A stretch of 64,000 nucleotides of DNA from Palsa-147 sp036513895. GTDB taxonomy: Bacteria; Acidobacteriota; Terriglobia; Acidiferrales; UBA7541. The translations under genes and the position numbers were made by a program. The stretch covers positions 1 through 64,000 of the forward strand of contig DATBYF010000017.1 in the NCBI GenBank assembly GCA_036513895.1. Reading direction: 5' to 3'. Under the pieces are notes generated by a model that worked only from the letters and a program-made list of their open reading frames with translations, ran no database searches and had not been told where the DNA came from. This document shows, piece after piece, positions 44,531 to 52,811 of the stretch (the stretch's first letter is position 1; each line of letters opens with the position of its first letter).

Positions 44531-46221
44531 TAGACTCTCTCCCAATCGAAATTCGATTTCGATCCGCTTCCAAACTTTTTCAACGCGCCATTTTCGCCGG
44601 TCGCGTTTGGCCGGATGAAAACCCAATTCTGCCAAGCCGAAAGCCGCCCAAAAACTTTCGTCTCGATTGTTTCAGCGCCGGGAAATCGCAAGCTCGCTTC
44701 CATTCCAGTCAACGCATCCGGCGAAAGGCTCACGCGCTCTTCAATCGCCACGCGAATTTCATCCTCCCAATCCAAATCGTCCGGCGCGACAGTAATCAAC
44801 CCCTGCTCAAGCGCTTCCGCCGGCGAAAGCATCTTTCCCGAAAGCTTCCCAATCGCCGCGAGCTTCTCTTTATCTCCGCCGAATCGCGTTTCAAGCCGGC
44901 TCCGCCCATTCACCATCGGCAGCAATCCAAAATTCATTTCATCGAGCGCAATCTTCGGCGATTCGCCTTCCTCTTCCGCCATCGCCAGCATGTAACTCCG
45001 ATCCGCAGCCAGCGCCAACTCAAAAAGAATTCCCGCGAAGCACGAATCGCGCTCGATAATTGCAAACAAGCTGCGCGAAGACACATCAAGCCTCGCAAAT
45101 GTGCGCCGCAGCATCCCAATTGTCTCGCGCACCAGCCAATCCTCCTTGTGCTTCAGCACAAGCGCGTCAGACGCCAGCACCGCCTCCGCGTTCCCGCTCG
45201 TCTTCAGCAACACAAGCCCCAATTCCAATTCATTCGTGCGCAACATCAAAATCGCATCGTCCAATTCACGCCCCATCGCCAACGGCCACCAGCGATCCCC
45301 GAGCGCGTGAATCGCTTCCACCGTCTGCGGCTGCTCGCCCTCCGGCCCGCGAATCGTCAAAGTCGCCGTCCGCGCCGCGCGATCGAAAATCACATCCACG
45401 AAATCGTAATGAAATCCGCCGTCATCGATCCGCCGATTCAGCGCATTCAACTGAATGCCCTTCGAATCCGCCCGGCGCGGCGATCCAGCCACCAGCGCTT
45501 CCGCGCGCGCACGCGTCAACTCCGCAAATTTCGCCGGCACAGCAATTTCATCCACCAATCCCCACGCCTTCGCGCGATCCGCCTTCACGCCATCGGGATT
45601 CGTGCAAAATAAATCTGCCAAATCGCGCCGCACTCCTCTCTTGTCCACCACGCGCGTCAGTCCGCCCGTTCCCGGCAATACTCCCAGCAGCGGCACTTCC
45701 GGCAAACTCACCGCGCTTGACCGGTCATCCGTCATCACAATTTCATCGCACGCCAGTGCCAGCTCGTATCCCCCGCCCGCCGTCGTCCCGTTCAACGCCG
45801 CCAGAAATCGCAGCCCATCGTGCCGGCTCGAATCCTCCATCCCATCGCGCGTCTCGTTCGTAAATTTGCAAAAATTCACTTTCCACGCATGTGACGAAGT
45901 CCCCAACATATAAATATTCGCGCCCGCGCAAAAAATCCGCGGCTTCGCGCTCGTCAGCACCACGCACGCCACTTCCGGATGCTCAAATCGAATCCGCTGC
46001 AGCACGTCGTGAAGTTCGATGTCCACGCCAAGATCGTAGGAATTGAGTTTCAGCTTGTAGCCGGGCTTCAGCCCCGCATCTTCGCTTACGTCCATCGCCA
46101 CCGTCGCCACGCGCCCTTCAATACTCACGCGCCAATGCCGTCGCGCATCAGCCGCAACATCAAACGTCACCAGCCCCGCCTCTTTTACATTCAACATGCC
46201 CGCCTCTTTTACATTCAACAT
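44530..46221 (-). CDS. boxC: 2,3-epoxybenzoyl-CoA dihydrolase
   Basis: 563 residues, belonging to the enoyl-CoA hydratase (crotonase) superfamily. It hydrolyses the epoxide ring product of BoxB to 3,4-dehydroadipyl-CoA semialdehyde and formate. Crotonase-fold landmarks are RIFCAGANIYMLG, ALNGTTAGGGYELALACDEIVM and PEVPLLGVLPGTGGLTRVV, followed by the long C-terminal half typical of BoxC. The first eight residues are exactly duplicated (MLNVKEAG twice) by a 24-bp tandem repeat, giving two ATG starts (46221 and 46197). boxR ends 22 bp upstream and boxB overlaps downstream: boxR-boxC-boxB is one operon. Confidence 0.94.
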   Translation of the reverse strand: MLNVKEAGMLNVKEAGLVTFDVAADARRHWRVSIEGRVATVAMDVSEDAGLKPGYKLKLNSYDLGVDIELHDVLQRIRFEHPEVACVVLTSAKPRIFCAGANIYMLGTSSHAWKVNFCKFTNETRDGMEDSSRHDGLRFLAALNGTTAGGGYELALACDEIVMTDDRSSAVSLPEVPLLGVLPGTGGLTRVVDKRGVRRDLADLFCTNPDGVKADRAKAWGLVDEIAVPAKFAELTRARAEALVAGSPRRADSKGIQLNALNRRIDDGGFHYDFVDVIFDRAARTATLTIRGPEGEQPQTVEAIHALGDRWWPLAMGRELDDAILMLRTNELELGLVLLKTSGNAEAVLASDALVLKHKEDWLVRETIGMLRRTFARLDVSSRSLFAIIERDSCFAGILFELALAADRSYMLAMAEEEGESPKIALDEMNFGLLPMVNGRSRLETRFGGDKEKLAAIGKLSGKMLSPAEALEQGLITVAPDDLDWEDEIRVAIEERVSLSPDALTGMEASLRFPGAETIETKVFGRLSAWQNWVFIRPNATGENGALKKFGSGSKSNFDWERV

Positions 46222-46225
46222 GAAA
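46178..46225. repeat. 24-bp tandem duplication at the boxC start
   Basis: GCCTCTTTTACATTCAACAT plus four further bases occurs twice head to tail (46178-46201 and 46202-46221 onward). It duplicates the ATG and the next seven codons in frame. Confidence 0.9.
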
Positions 46226-46243
46226 GTATGCTCTCCCTTTTCG

Positions 46244-47323
46244 CTACGAATTTCCCCGCGCCGATTCTTGCGCCGCCGTCGCTTGCGCCGCTTTCAAAAG
46301 CGCGTCAAAACTTTCTCCCAAGCTCCGCCCCGAAGTATCCACCGCAATATCCGCCTCGCCATAAAGCGGTTCGCGCACAGAAAGTATTCGCCGCAGATCC
46401 GCCATCGATTCGCGATTTTCCGCCATCGGCCGCATGTCCCCCTGCGCAATCACGCGCTGCATGTGATCTTCTGGCGTCGCCCGCAGCCACACCGTGAAGC
46501 ACGCCGCCAGCAGCCGCTCAAACGTCGCGTGCTCCGAGACCAAACTTCCGCCCGTCGCCAGTACGAATCGCGGATGCCGCTCGAGAATTTGCTCCAGACA
46601 CTGCCGCTCGAGCCGCCGGAATCCGCTCTGCCCGTACAAATCGAAAATCACGCTCAGCGCCACGCCGCATTCCTTCTCGATCACGCGATCAAGCTCAATA
46701 AATGGCACGCCCAGCCGCGCCGCCAGCTTGGCGCCAAGCGTAGACTTGCCCGCCCCGCGCAGCCCAATCAACGCGATGCGCGCCCGCCGCCGCAAGTTCG
46801 CATCCGCAGCGCTCGAATCGCCGCTGAATTCCTGCAACAAAATTTGATGCGCCCGCCGAATTTCCGTGGCGCCCAACCGTCGCAGCAGCTCGGTGGTATG
46901 CAGCAACTCGATCGGCGGTTCCGGCCCTTCCATAATTAATGTCTCAAGCCGCAAATCCAGCGCCTGCGCAATCTGCCGCAGCAACAAAATTGAAATATTC
47001 CCCTGCCCGCCCTCAAGCTGCGCCAGATACCGCTCCGATACGCCCGAATCCTTCGCAAGTATCTTCCGCGTCATCCCGCGCCGCGCCCGCGCCTCCCTCA
47101 CCCGCTCCCCCAGCACCCGCAAATACTTCGCCTCTGAAACAGCCGGCGCAGCAGCCCCATCGGAAAGTGACGCAGCGCCAGCACGCAGTCGGGCCGCTGC
47201 CGCAGAAAGCGCCGTCGCGCCTCGGCCCCTCGCCAAAGATTTCGCCAGCGCTTTCACCGGCCGCGCCCCGATTTGGACAATTTCGCTTCCATCACGCCAG
47301 CTTTGCCCGCCAGAACTCGCCAA
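46244..47323 (-). CDS. boxR: BoxR-type regulator: XRE helix-turn-helix fused to shikimate-kinase-like domain
   Basis: Up to 359 residues from TTG 47323; the first ~65 are Ala/Gly-rich and the true start may be a later GTG or TTG. Residues ~70-135 are an XRE-type HTH (LGERVREARARRGMTRKILAKDSGVSERYLAQLEGG). Residues ~170-345 are a shikimate-kinase-like P-loop domain (IALIGLRGAGKSTLGAKLAARL, VLATGGSLV). This exact fusion is the BzdR/BoxR family, repressors of benzoate genes whose kinase-like domain binds benzoyl-CoA as inducer. Placement directly upstream of boxC-boxB agrees. It is expected to autoregulate and control this operon. Confidence 0.9.
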   Translation of the reverse strand: MASSGGQSWRDGSEIVQIGARPVKALAKSLARGRGATALSAAAARLRAGAASLSDGAAAPAVSEAKYLRVLGERVREARARRGMTRKILAKDSGVSERYLAQLEGGQGNISILLLRQIAQALDLRLETLIMEGPEPPIELLHTTELLRRLGATEIRRAHQILLQEFSGDSSAADANLRRRARIALIGLRGAGKSTLGAKLAARLGVPFIELDRVIEKECGVALSVIFDLYGQSGFRRLERQCLEQILERHPRFVLATGGSLVSEHATFERLLAACFTVWLRATPEDHMQRVIAQGDMRPMAENRESMADLRRILSVREPLYGEADIAVDTSGRSLGESFDALLKAAQATAAQESARGNS

Positions 47324-47424
47324 AACTCAACATGCAGTATTGCGCCTTCACCACAATCACACATGCATTATACTTCCACTCACCTCCACGCCTCCAGCAA
47401 TTTTTTTCGATCACTGTAGCTCGC

Positions 47425-47829
47425 GTCCCCGGCGCGACGCAGTCGCGACGAGACGTGAGGCCTTTCAGCGCGGGTGCCCCATCCTTCGCTGCGAAGGGTG
47501 GGGGGTTTGACTTTCTCTTTTTGCCAACCTAACTCACATCGCTGTCATTCCGAGGACGATCCGACGAGGATCGAACGAGGAATCTGCGTTTCTTCGCTGG
47601 TGTCGTTGCCGTTCGCGGGTGCCCCATCCTTCGCTGCGAAGGGTGGGGGTTTTGACTTTCTCTTTTTGCCAACCTCTCTCACATCGCCGTCATCGAGGAC
47701 GATCCGACGAGGATCGAACGAGGAATCTGCGTTTCTTCGCTGGTGTCGTTGCCGTTCGCGGGTGCCCCATCCTTCGCTGCGAAGGGTGGGGGTCTTGACT
47801 TTCTCTTTTCGCCAACCTAACTCATGCCG
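47425..47829. repeat. intergenic repeat array: one dispersed element plus 2.5 copies of a ~144-bp unit
   Basis: 47425-47466 is copy B of the repeat at 18720. Three copies of GCGGGTGCCCCATCCTTCGC... start at 47470, 47615 and 47758, with periods 145 and 143. Each begins with a near-palindrome (CCCATCCTTCG CTG CGAAGGGTGGG) and continues ACTTTCTCTTTT.GCCAACCT. The first two also contain GACGATCCGACGAGGATCGA and GAATCTGCGTTTCTTCGCTGG. A degenerate relative lies at ~48300-48345. No gene is supported in 47324-47829. Confidence 0.9.
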
Positions 47830-48207
47830 TCACGCGCGCAGATAAACCCACGCTCGATCACCGGATTTCAGCTTGACCGAAATTCGGCGATACTCAGCAA
47901 CTTCTTCGTAAATGTCCGCCGCGGCTAGCTCTTGATCCGTGATTTCGAAGACGGTTCCGGCCACGGCGTCTCGCGGATTGGAGGTCGGTACCACGTTGGC
48001 GTGATGCGATTCGCCGCTCGACGCCATCAGCTTCGGATCGATGATCGGCACCATGCGCCGGGCATAGCCGGGCAACGCATCTTCGCGGCCGTTTAGCTCA
48101 CGCCCGAAGTTGGCGATTTGCACATTTTTATTTTGCAGCGAGCCGTAGGAGAACAGCAAAACAGTAGCTTTCTTCAGCGAATCTTTCTTCCGCTTTGCGC
48201 TCACCAC
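47830..48207 (-). CDS. gamma-glutamylcyclotransferase-like (AIG2 family) protein
   Basis: 125 residues; GTG 48207 or 48204 may be the start. The family hallmark LLFSYGSLQN near the N-terminus (the YGSL substrate-binding loop), ALPGYARRMV, the AVAGTVFEITDQELAAADIYEE stretch with the likely catalytic Glu, and a final YRRISVKLKSGDRAWVYL strand fit the small AIG2-like/GGCT fold. Such enzymes make 5-oxoproline from gamma-glutamyl compounds or process modified amino acids; the substrate here is not deducible. It ends against the third copy of the 144-bp repeat and stands alone. Confidence 0.8.
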   Translation of the reverse strand: MVSAKRKKDSLKKATVLLFSYGSLQNKNVQIANFGRELNGREDALPGYARRMVPIIDPKLMASSGESHHANVVPTSNPRDAVAGTVFEITDQELAAADIYEEVAEYRRISVKLKSGDRAWVYLRA

Positions 48208-48488
48208 CCAATTTTATCACGCCCAATCGCGACGTTGCGCAGCACGCCGCGGTAGGCTGTCATTTGCCTTCTTTGCATCCCGACTGCTCGGGATCGAAAA
48301 TGAATCCGACGAGGATCGGACGAGAAATCTGCATTTTCTTTCGCTTAGAAGAATGGTCGCCACATGCAACTATGTCGCCGTCCTTTTGATGGCCTTGGAT
48401 CGTTCGTAGGGGCGCTGCTCGCTGGGGCATCTCCTGCGACTTGAAGGTACGTGTCGGTCACTGTAAGATTTGCCGATCAGAAAACCTC

Positions 48489-49351
48489 ATGTCAACTAAT
48501 TCGATAACTTGGAAGCGACCGATCTTGGAAAGCGAGGTGTACTCTAAGGCGCCGCCCGCAGTCATCTACCACTACACGTCACAAGCCGGTCTCATGGGAA
48601 TTGTCGCGGAAAAGGCGATCTGGGCGACAAATATACACTGCCTAAACGACTCGAGGGAATTTGGCTTGCTGTTAGCTTGATTCGAGTTCACCTACAGAAG
48701 TGTTTGCTTTCGCCCGATTACGAGAGGCAACGGTTCCTCACTTTTCTTGAGGCTACTCTCAACACCGCTCGGTATTCCAACCACTTCGTCGCGTGTTTTT
48801 CACAAGCCAGCGACCAACTGAGTCAATGGCGCGCCTACGCCCGCGACCGGAGCGGCTTCAGTATCGGATTCGTGTCGGAAGAACTCAAAGCCGCAATGAA
48901 AAACCAGCCAGTTAAGCTTGTCCCCTGCATTTACACGCCCGAGGCGCAAACCGCTATCGTGGCGGAAATGTGCGAAGACATCGTGTCTGAGTTCCTTGCG
49001 TGCAAGAAGATGGACCTCTTAACAAATAGCGCCGCAGGAACTCTCATACGTCGCCTGATGGAAGTGGCGCCCATTCTCAAAGATCCTTCGTTTTCGGAAG
49101 AACAGGAATGGCGGCTCGTGAACGACGCCCATCCTGGCCGAATCTATTTCAGGGCAGGGTCGTCGATGTTATTACCGTACGTCAAATTCTCTTTAGCTGA
49201 ATCCGAGCAGCCGCTTAAGTTCAAAGAAGTGGTCGTCGGCCCCACCCCGCACATGCAGCTTTCTCTTATTTCAGCGAGTCAGCTGGTTTCGATGCCCAGT
49301 GTATGGTGTCATCAAATAAGGCCGTCCCAAGTTCCATATCGATCATGGTAG
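48489..49351 (+). pseudogene. DUF2971 protein, frameshifted
   Basis: Two frames together make one DUF2971 protein. Residues from ATG 48489 give VIYHYTSQAGLMGIVAEKAIWATNIHCLNDSREFG and stop at 48680. The other frame continues LIRVHLQKCLL...FVACFSQASDQLSQWRAYARDRSGFSIGFVSEEL...EEQEWRLVNDAHPGRIYFRAG and ends at 49351. A single missing base near 48665-48671 explains the break (GGCTTG-N-CTGTTAGC would restore the frame). Apart from this the gene is intact, so it is either a recent mutation or a sequence error. DUF2971 proteins are of unknown function and often occur in accessory or phage-defence neighbourhoods. The next gene starts 26 bp later. Confidence 0.75.
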
Positions 49352-49377
49352 CGATAGGAAGGAGAATACCGCTCCCA

Positions 49378-49917
49378 ATGGGTTCATTCACATCTTCCGT
49401 TCTCGCGAATTTCCTCGGCAGTCTCCTTGCTGGCACCGCGCTCGCGTTAACTGGCTACTATCTGATTACCCGTCGGTACCAAATCATTCAGCCGCGCCAA
49501 GACAGAATCAAAGAGGAAACTCTCGTATGCAGCCTCCTTATGGGCGAACTAGAACGCGCCAAGGAGTTCGTGGATAGGCGCTTGACTGGCATGCAGACCC
49601 TCGAAAGGCTACAGATGCACGCATGGGACGCGCTTAAGGGATCCCAGGCCATACGCTTTTTGCCAATCGGTTGCCTTGAACCTGTCCTGAGGGCGTACTC
49701 CGACCTATACGTGTTGGAGTATATGTTCCTGAAGGTCGAGGATGCGCAAATGAAGGATTTCGAGACGGGCAATTCGGGCGTGATGTCTGGCGCCGCTCGA
49801 CTTGGCAAAATGATTTCTGACGGAGTCAGGAATCGCCTGCTTCAAGCGCAGAAGAATTGCGCCGATGCGATTGGCGCCCTGGCATCCGAGGCCGAGCGAT
49901 TGAAAGCGAGCCTATGA
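49378..49917 (+). CDS. single-pass membrane protein of unknown function
   Basis: 179 residues from ATG 49378 (MGSFTSSVLANFLGSL); the frame extends upstream into the end of the DUF2971 gene, which I do not use. One membrane helix spans ~9-30 (VLANFLGSLLAGTALALTGYYLI). A long mostly helical cytoplasmic part follows (DRIKEETLVCSLLMGELERAKEFVDRRL...NCADAIGALASEAERLKASL), perhaps a coiled coil. No family is recognised. It follows the frameshifted DUF2971 gene closely, so both probably belong to one accessory unit. Confidence 0.65.
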   Translation: MGSFTSSVLANFLGSLLAGTALALTGYYLITRRYQIIQPRQDRIKEETLVCSLLMGELERAKEFVDRRLTGMQTLERLQMHAWDALKGSQAIRFLPIGCLEPVLRAYSDLYVLEYMFLKVEDAQMKDFETGNSGVMSGAARLGKMISDGVRNRLLQAQKNCADAIGALASEAERLKASL

Positions 49918-50257
49918 GCCGGCACGCGAGCCTGATCCACGGCCGGCGGCGTAGTCTCGGCCCTGGCGTCGTCTTGTCTTCTCCGCATAAATGTGAACGG
50001 ACGCGTGATACCGCTCCGGTATTTCATCAAGTAGTGGCTAATGCACCGGCCGTCGGGGGGGCATCCCTTTGATATGGAGGTGGCGGTTCTTCGAGTGTGC
50101 GACATGCGAAATGAGGTCAAAACTCTCGGATTCCCGTTAATACGAAAGAAAGTCAAGAATCGCATCCTTGGGCGGAGAAGGATTGCGGCACCCCACAGTT
50201 AACATCGAATCCAACTCAAGTTTAGAGTGTGCCACCCGCCAGGGAAAGGGCAGCAAT
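49918..50257. other. 340-bp gap without a supported gene
   Basis: Frames here (for example 49842-50165 minus) look like composition artefacts with no family resemblance. No hairpin of note was found. A small cassette boundary is possible, but nothing in the sequence shows it. Confidence 0.3.
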
Positions 50258-51142
50258 ATGACAAGAAAATATGCATTAGTCGCTCTGGCGTGCTATTTGC
50301 TGCCCTTTTCCGTCTTCCGTGGAGACGAATCCAAGATGGCCGGAGGTTCAATACTGCTCTTTGAGGCAGACCCGGGCAGCGTGATTGTTGTGGCAGACAG
50401 CCGCCTCACGCAGGGATCGAAGCCGGTAAGCGATCTTGAATGTAAGATAATCTCTCTTTCAGACGACACGTTGTTCTTCTACTCCGGAGCAATGGCGCAA
50501 GTTGACTTTTCCAGAACGCAAAAGCGCGTGACCGCCAATGAAATAGGACGTAACGCGTTCAGAAAAGCTGGCGCGCAACGAAACTCCCTGCGACGTTTGT
50601 TCGACCTTGCTAATCAGTGGGCTAAGAACATGAAACCTGTGGCGGATTCTGTCTTGCAGTTTTCCCGCCCAGAGGATCGGCCCAAAGAGACACAACTCGG
50701 AGGATTCGCGGGACTTGATAGCGAGGGTTTCCCGCGTCTGGTTGTAGCCAATATGTCTGTAAATGTTGACAACGCCACTCGAAGAGCCACAGCGAGCTAT
50801 GATGTGTACCAGTGGCCGAGACATCTGGATTCCCCTATAGGTGAGGGAGGAGCACTCGAAGATGCTCCGATCGGAACTGGTGAATTCTTAGAAGGCACTA
50901 CAGACCGGGCCAAAATTGCAATCGCTCAACTCCAAAAACGTCTGGCAAATAAATCATTCCTCGATTTCGAAGCTTACCGCCTTATCGCCGCGGTAGAATT
51001 TGCCATGAGGTGGAATCCTCACGAAACTAGAGTGGGAGGCAAAGTGGACGCAGTAGTCCTGAACAATGGCCAGAAAGTTAGGTGGATTCAAAGAAAGCAA
51101 GTTTGCTACAAAGAAGACTACCCCCCAACAACACGTTTTTAG
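50258..51142 (+). CDS. exported protein with proteasome-like Ntn-hydrolase features
   Basis: 294 residues from ATG 50258, preceded by AGGGAAAGG. It has an N-terminal signal-like segment (KYALVALACYLLPFSVFRG). The next part, GGSILLFEADPGSVIVVADSRLTQG...LECKIISLSDDTLFFYSGAMAQ, has the strand order and phrases of proteasome beta/HslV-type Ntn hydrolases: small-residue start, a V.AADSR-like strand, a conserved Lys in KI, then a SG turn. A Thr nucleophile is not obvious; a Ser in GGS is the nearest candidate. The remaining ~190 residues (GGFAGLDSEGFPRLVVANMSV...) also fit the fold. The assignment is by eye and tentative. It lies in the accessory stretch between repeats. Confidence 0.6.
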   Translation: MTRKYALVALACYLLPFSVFRGDESKMAGGSILLFEADPGSVIVVADSRLTQGSKPVSDLECKIISLSDDTLFFYSGAMAQVDFSRTQKRVTANEIGRNAFRKAGAQRNSLRRLFDLANQWAKNMKPVADSVLQFSRPEDRPKETQLGGFAGLDSEGFPRLVVANMSVNVDNATRRATASYDVYQWPRHLDSPIGEGGALEDAPIGTGEFLEGTTDRAKIAIAQLQKRLANKSFLDFEAYRLIAAVEFAMRWNPHETRVGGKVDAVVLNNGQKVRWIQRKQVCYKEDYPPTTRF

Positions 51143-51399
51143 AACATCGCGGGGGTGGAGAGACTGGGAGAGGAGCCGAAAATTGGCTAGATTACTCGGC
51201 TGCGCCGACTCTCGAATCGACCGTCGGGTGAGTCGGATTCCAAATCCACAGACGTGCTCTCTTGCGCGAACGATTTCCATCTGCTAGCGTAGTCATAGCG
51301 GCATCAGGTATCGAAAGGTAAATACACACAAATAAAAAGGAGGAACGGCAGGGTCGGATCTTTACCCGGCCCGCGACGGTTCATCATGCTTGCACCGAG

Positions 51400-51768
51400 T
51401 CTCGAAGGACCTGCCCTGAGCCTCGAAGGGGAATCGAGAAGGGTCCACGGGCCTGCCCCGTTTACCCTGAGAGGGGTTTACGAAGGGAGGAAGCTGCAGC
51501 GACGAACGGGTCACCGGCCACGAGCCATCGCCCACGGGCGTGCCCTGTTTACCCTGAGAAGGGTTTACGAAGGGAGTTCCGAAGGGAGTTCCGAAGGGTT
51601 TACCCTGAGAAGGTTTACGAAGGGAGCCCCGACGGAAGCCTCGAAGGGAGGGCGCAAGAGCGACGGAAGGGCGGCTGGAAGCGCCATTTCTAATCGAGAC
51701 ACGCAAACGATTAGAAATCGCCGTAACCCTAACAAAACAAACAACCGACACCCTTTCTAATCGAGACA
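51400..51768. repeat. intergenic repeat cluster
   Basis: Degenerate repeats of TTTACCCTGAGA..GGTTTACGAAGGGAG occur at ~51461, ~51547 and ~51599, with extra GTTCCGAAGGGA units between. Separately, an exact 11-bp inverted repeat ATTTCTAATCG (51686-51696) with 51708-51718 surrounds an 11-nt loop, and TTTCTAATCGAGACA recurs at 51687-51701 and 51754-51768. The small frames at 51362-51760 are only translations of these repeats. No gene is seen from 51143 to 51818. Confidence 0.8.
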
Positions 51769-51818
51769 GAATTGCAGGGGCCTCGGGGTTGGATTAGCGG
51801 GCCAGGTTGGCAATCGAA

Positions 51819-52325
51819 TCAGCCGAGGCTGGGCCAATCGGATTCTAGTTTTGGCGGGTGAGCCAGGGTTTGCATGACGACGCAGTACTGTTCAGTTTTT
51901 TCGCGTAACGCGCGGAGTTGGTCGGGGGTGGCTTCGGGGGCGGCGATGTCGAAGCGGAGATGGATGGTTTCGAAGCCGACGGGGACATCTTTTGAAATGC
52001 CGAGGGTGCCACGGAGATCCAAGTCGCCTTCCACGGTGACTTCGATGCGTTCGGTACGGATGCCCATGGCGGCGGCTACCATCTGACAAGTGATTTGCGC
52101 GCACGCGGCCAAAGCGCCGAGCAGGAGATCGCCGGAACAGGCCCCGCTGCCCGCGCCGCCGACGCCTTTGTGGGCTTCTGCCTGATAGATGGCGCGGCCG
52201 ATGTCAACCGAGCATGCGATCGGAGCGTCGGACTGGCCGCCTTTGGCGCGTATGGTGATTTTCGAGGCGTTGGGATCGCTGCGGTATTGGTCTTTCAGCG
52301 GTTTCTGGAGCGATCGGATGTCCAT
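51819..52325 (-). CDS. OsmC-family peroxide-reducing protein
   Basis: 168 residues. OsmC/Ohr fold with the two redox Cys: the first in the helix LLLGALAACAQITCQMVA, the second in TEQYCVVMQTL near the C-terminus. The segment VGGAGSGACSGDLLL precedes the first. Such proteins reduce organic hydroperoxides with a thiol donor in the cytoplasm; this one is of the general OsmC type rather than classical Ohr. GAGG lies just before the ATG. It stands alone. Together with the AhpD-like selenoprotein it is one of two thiol peroxidases in the window. Confidence 0.9.
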   Translation of the reverse strand: MDIRSLQKPLKDQYRSDPNASKITIRAKGGQSDAPIACSVDIGRAIYQAEAHKGVGGAGSGACSGDLLLGALAACAQITCQMVAAAMGIRTERIEVTVEGDLDLRGTLGISKDVPVGFETIHLRFDIAAPEATPDQLRALREKTEQYCVVMQTLAHPPKLESDWPSLG

Positions 52326-52464
52326 GGCGGCCTCAGTTATTGAGATTGGCTTTCATTATTGACGATGATTTTGATGATTTGGGAGCAGCCTTCGTTCCAA
52401 ACTTTGTTGAAGGCGCTGCATGTGCATGCTAGCATTTGTGGGCCGCGGAGTGAGCGAGACTTCG

Positions 52465-52512
52465 GGGGCCGAAAGGCCTCACCTCTGAAGAGGTGAGCTA
52501 CATTGAAGAGTT
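52465..52512. repeat. palindromic intergenic repeat, copy 1
   Basis: GGGGCCGAAAGGCCTCACCTC TGAA GAGGTGAGCTACATTGAAGAGTTAC. The centre is a perfect 8-bp stem CTCACCTC/GAGGTGAG with a TGAA loop. A nearly identical copy lies at 52812-52863; the two flank the DUF4242 gene. Confidence 0.85.
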
Positions 52513-52530
52513 ACGCCGCGAGGACTGCTC

Positions 52531-52803
52531 ATGCCCAAGTTCGTTATTGAACGCGAAGTGCCGGGAGCCGGAAATTTAACCGACGCGCAGTTGCGGGAAC
52601 TGTCGCAGAAGTCGGTGAGTGTTTTGAAGGAAATGGGCCCTGAGATTCAGTGGCTGCATAGCTACGTGACGGGCGATAAAGTGTACTGCGTGTATCTCGC
52701 GCCAGACGAAGCCACGGTGCAAGAGCACGCGAGGCGCGTCGGGATTCCGTGCAATCGCGTGTCGGCCGTGCGGCGGCTCATTGAGGCGGCAACCGCGGAG
52801 TGA
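52531..52803 (+). CDS. DUF4242 small protein (nickel-binding-like ferredoxin fold)
   Basis: 90 residues, short beta-alpha-beta chain. MPKFVIEREVPGAGNLTDAQL at the start, IQWLHSYVTGDKVYCVYLAPDEATVQEHARRVGIPCNRV in the middle and an Ala-rich C-terminal helix fit DUF4242, a family whose known members bind nickel. Candidate ligands are His residues near WLHSY and EHARR. The function in this organism is not known. It is flanked on both sides by the same palindromic repeat, so it is an isolated transcription unit. Confidence 0.8.
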   Translation: MPKFVIEREVPGAGNLTDAQLRELSQKSVSVLKEMGPEIQWLHSYVTGDKVYCVYLAPDEATVQEHARRVGIPCNRVSAVRRLIEAATAE

Positions 52804-52811
52804 GCGCGAGG

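Noticed and set aside
45060..45863. 267-codon plus-strand frame in boxC
   Set aside because: Pro/Ser/Arg-rich antisense shadow of boxC.
46196..46939. 247-codon plus-strand frame in boxR
   Set aside because: Antisense shadow of boxR; no recognisable domain.
48441..48488. TTG start 16 codons before the DUF2971 ATG
   Set aside because: ATG 48489 is the more plausible start; the extension has no homology-like content.
51362..51760. Overlapping frames on both strands in the 51.4-51.7 kb repeats
   Set aside because: They only translate the TTTACCCTGAGA repeat; not genes.
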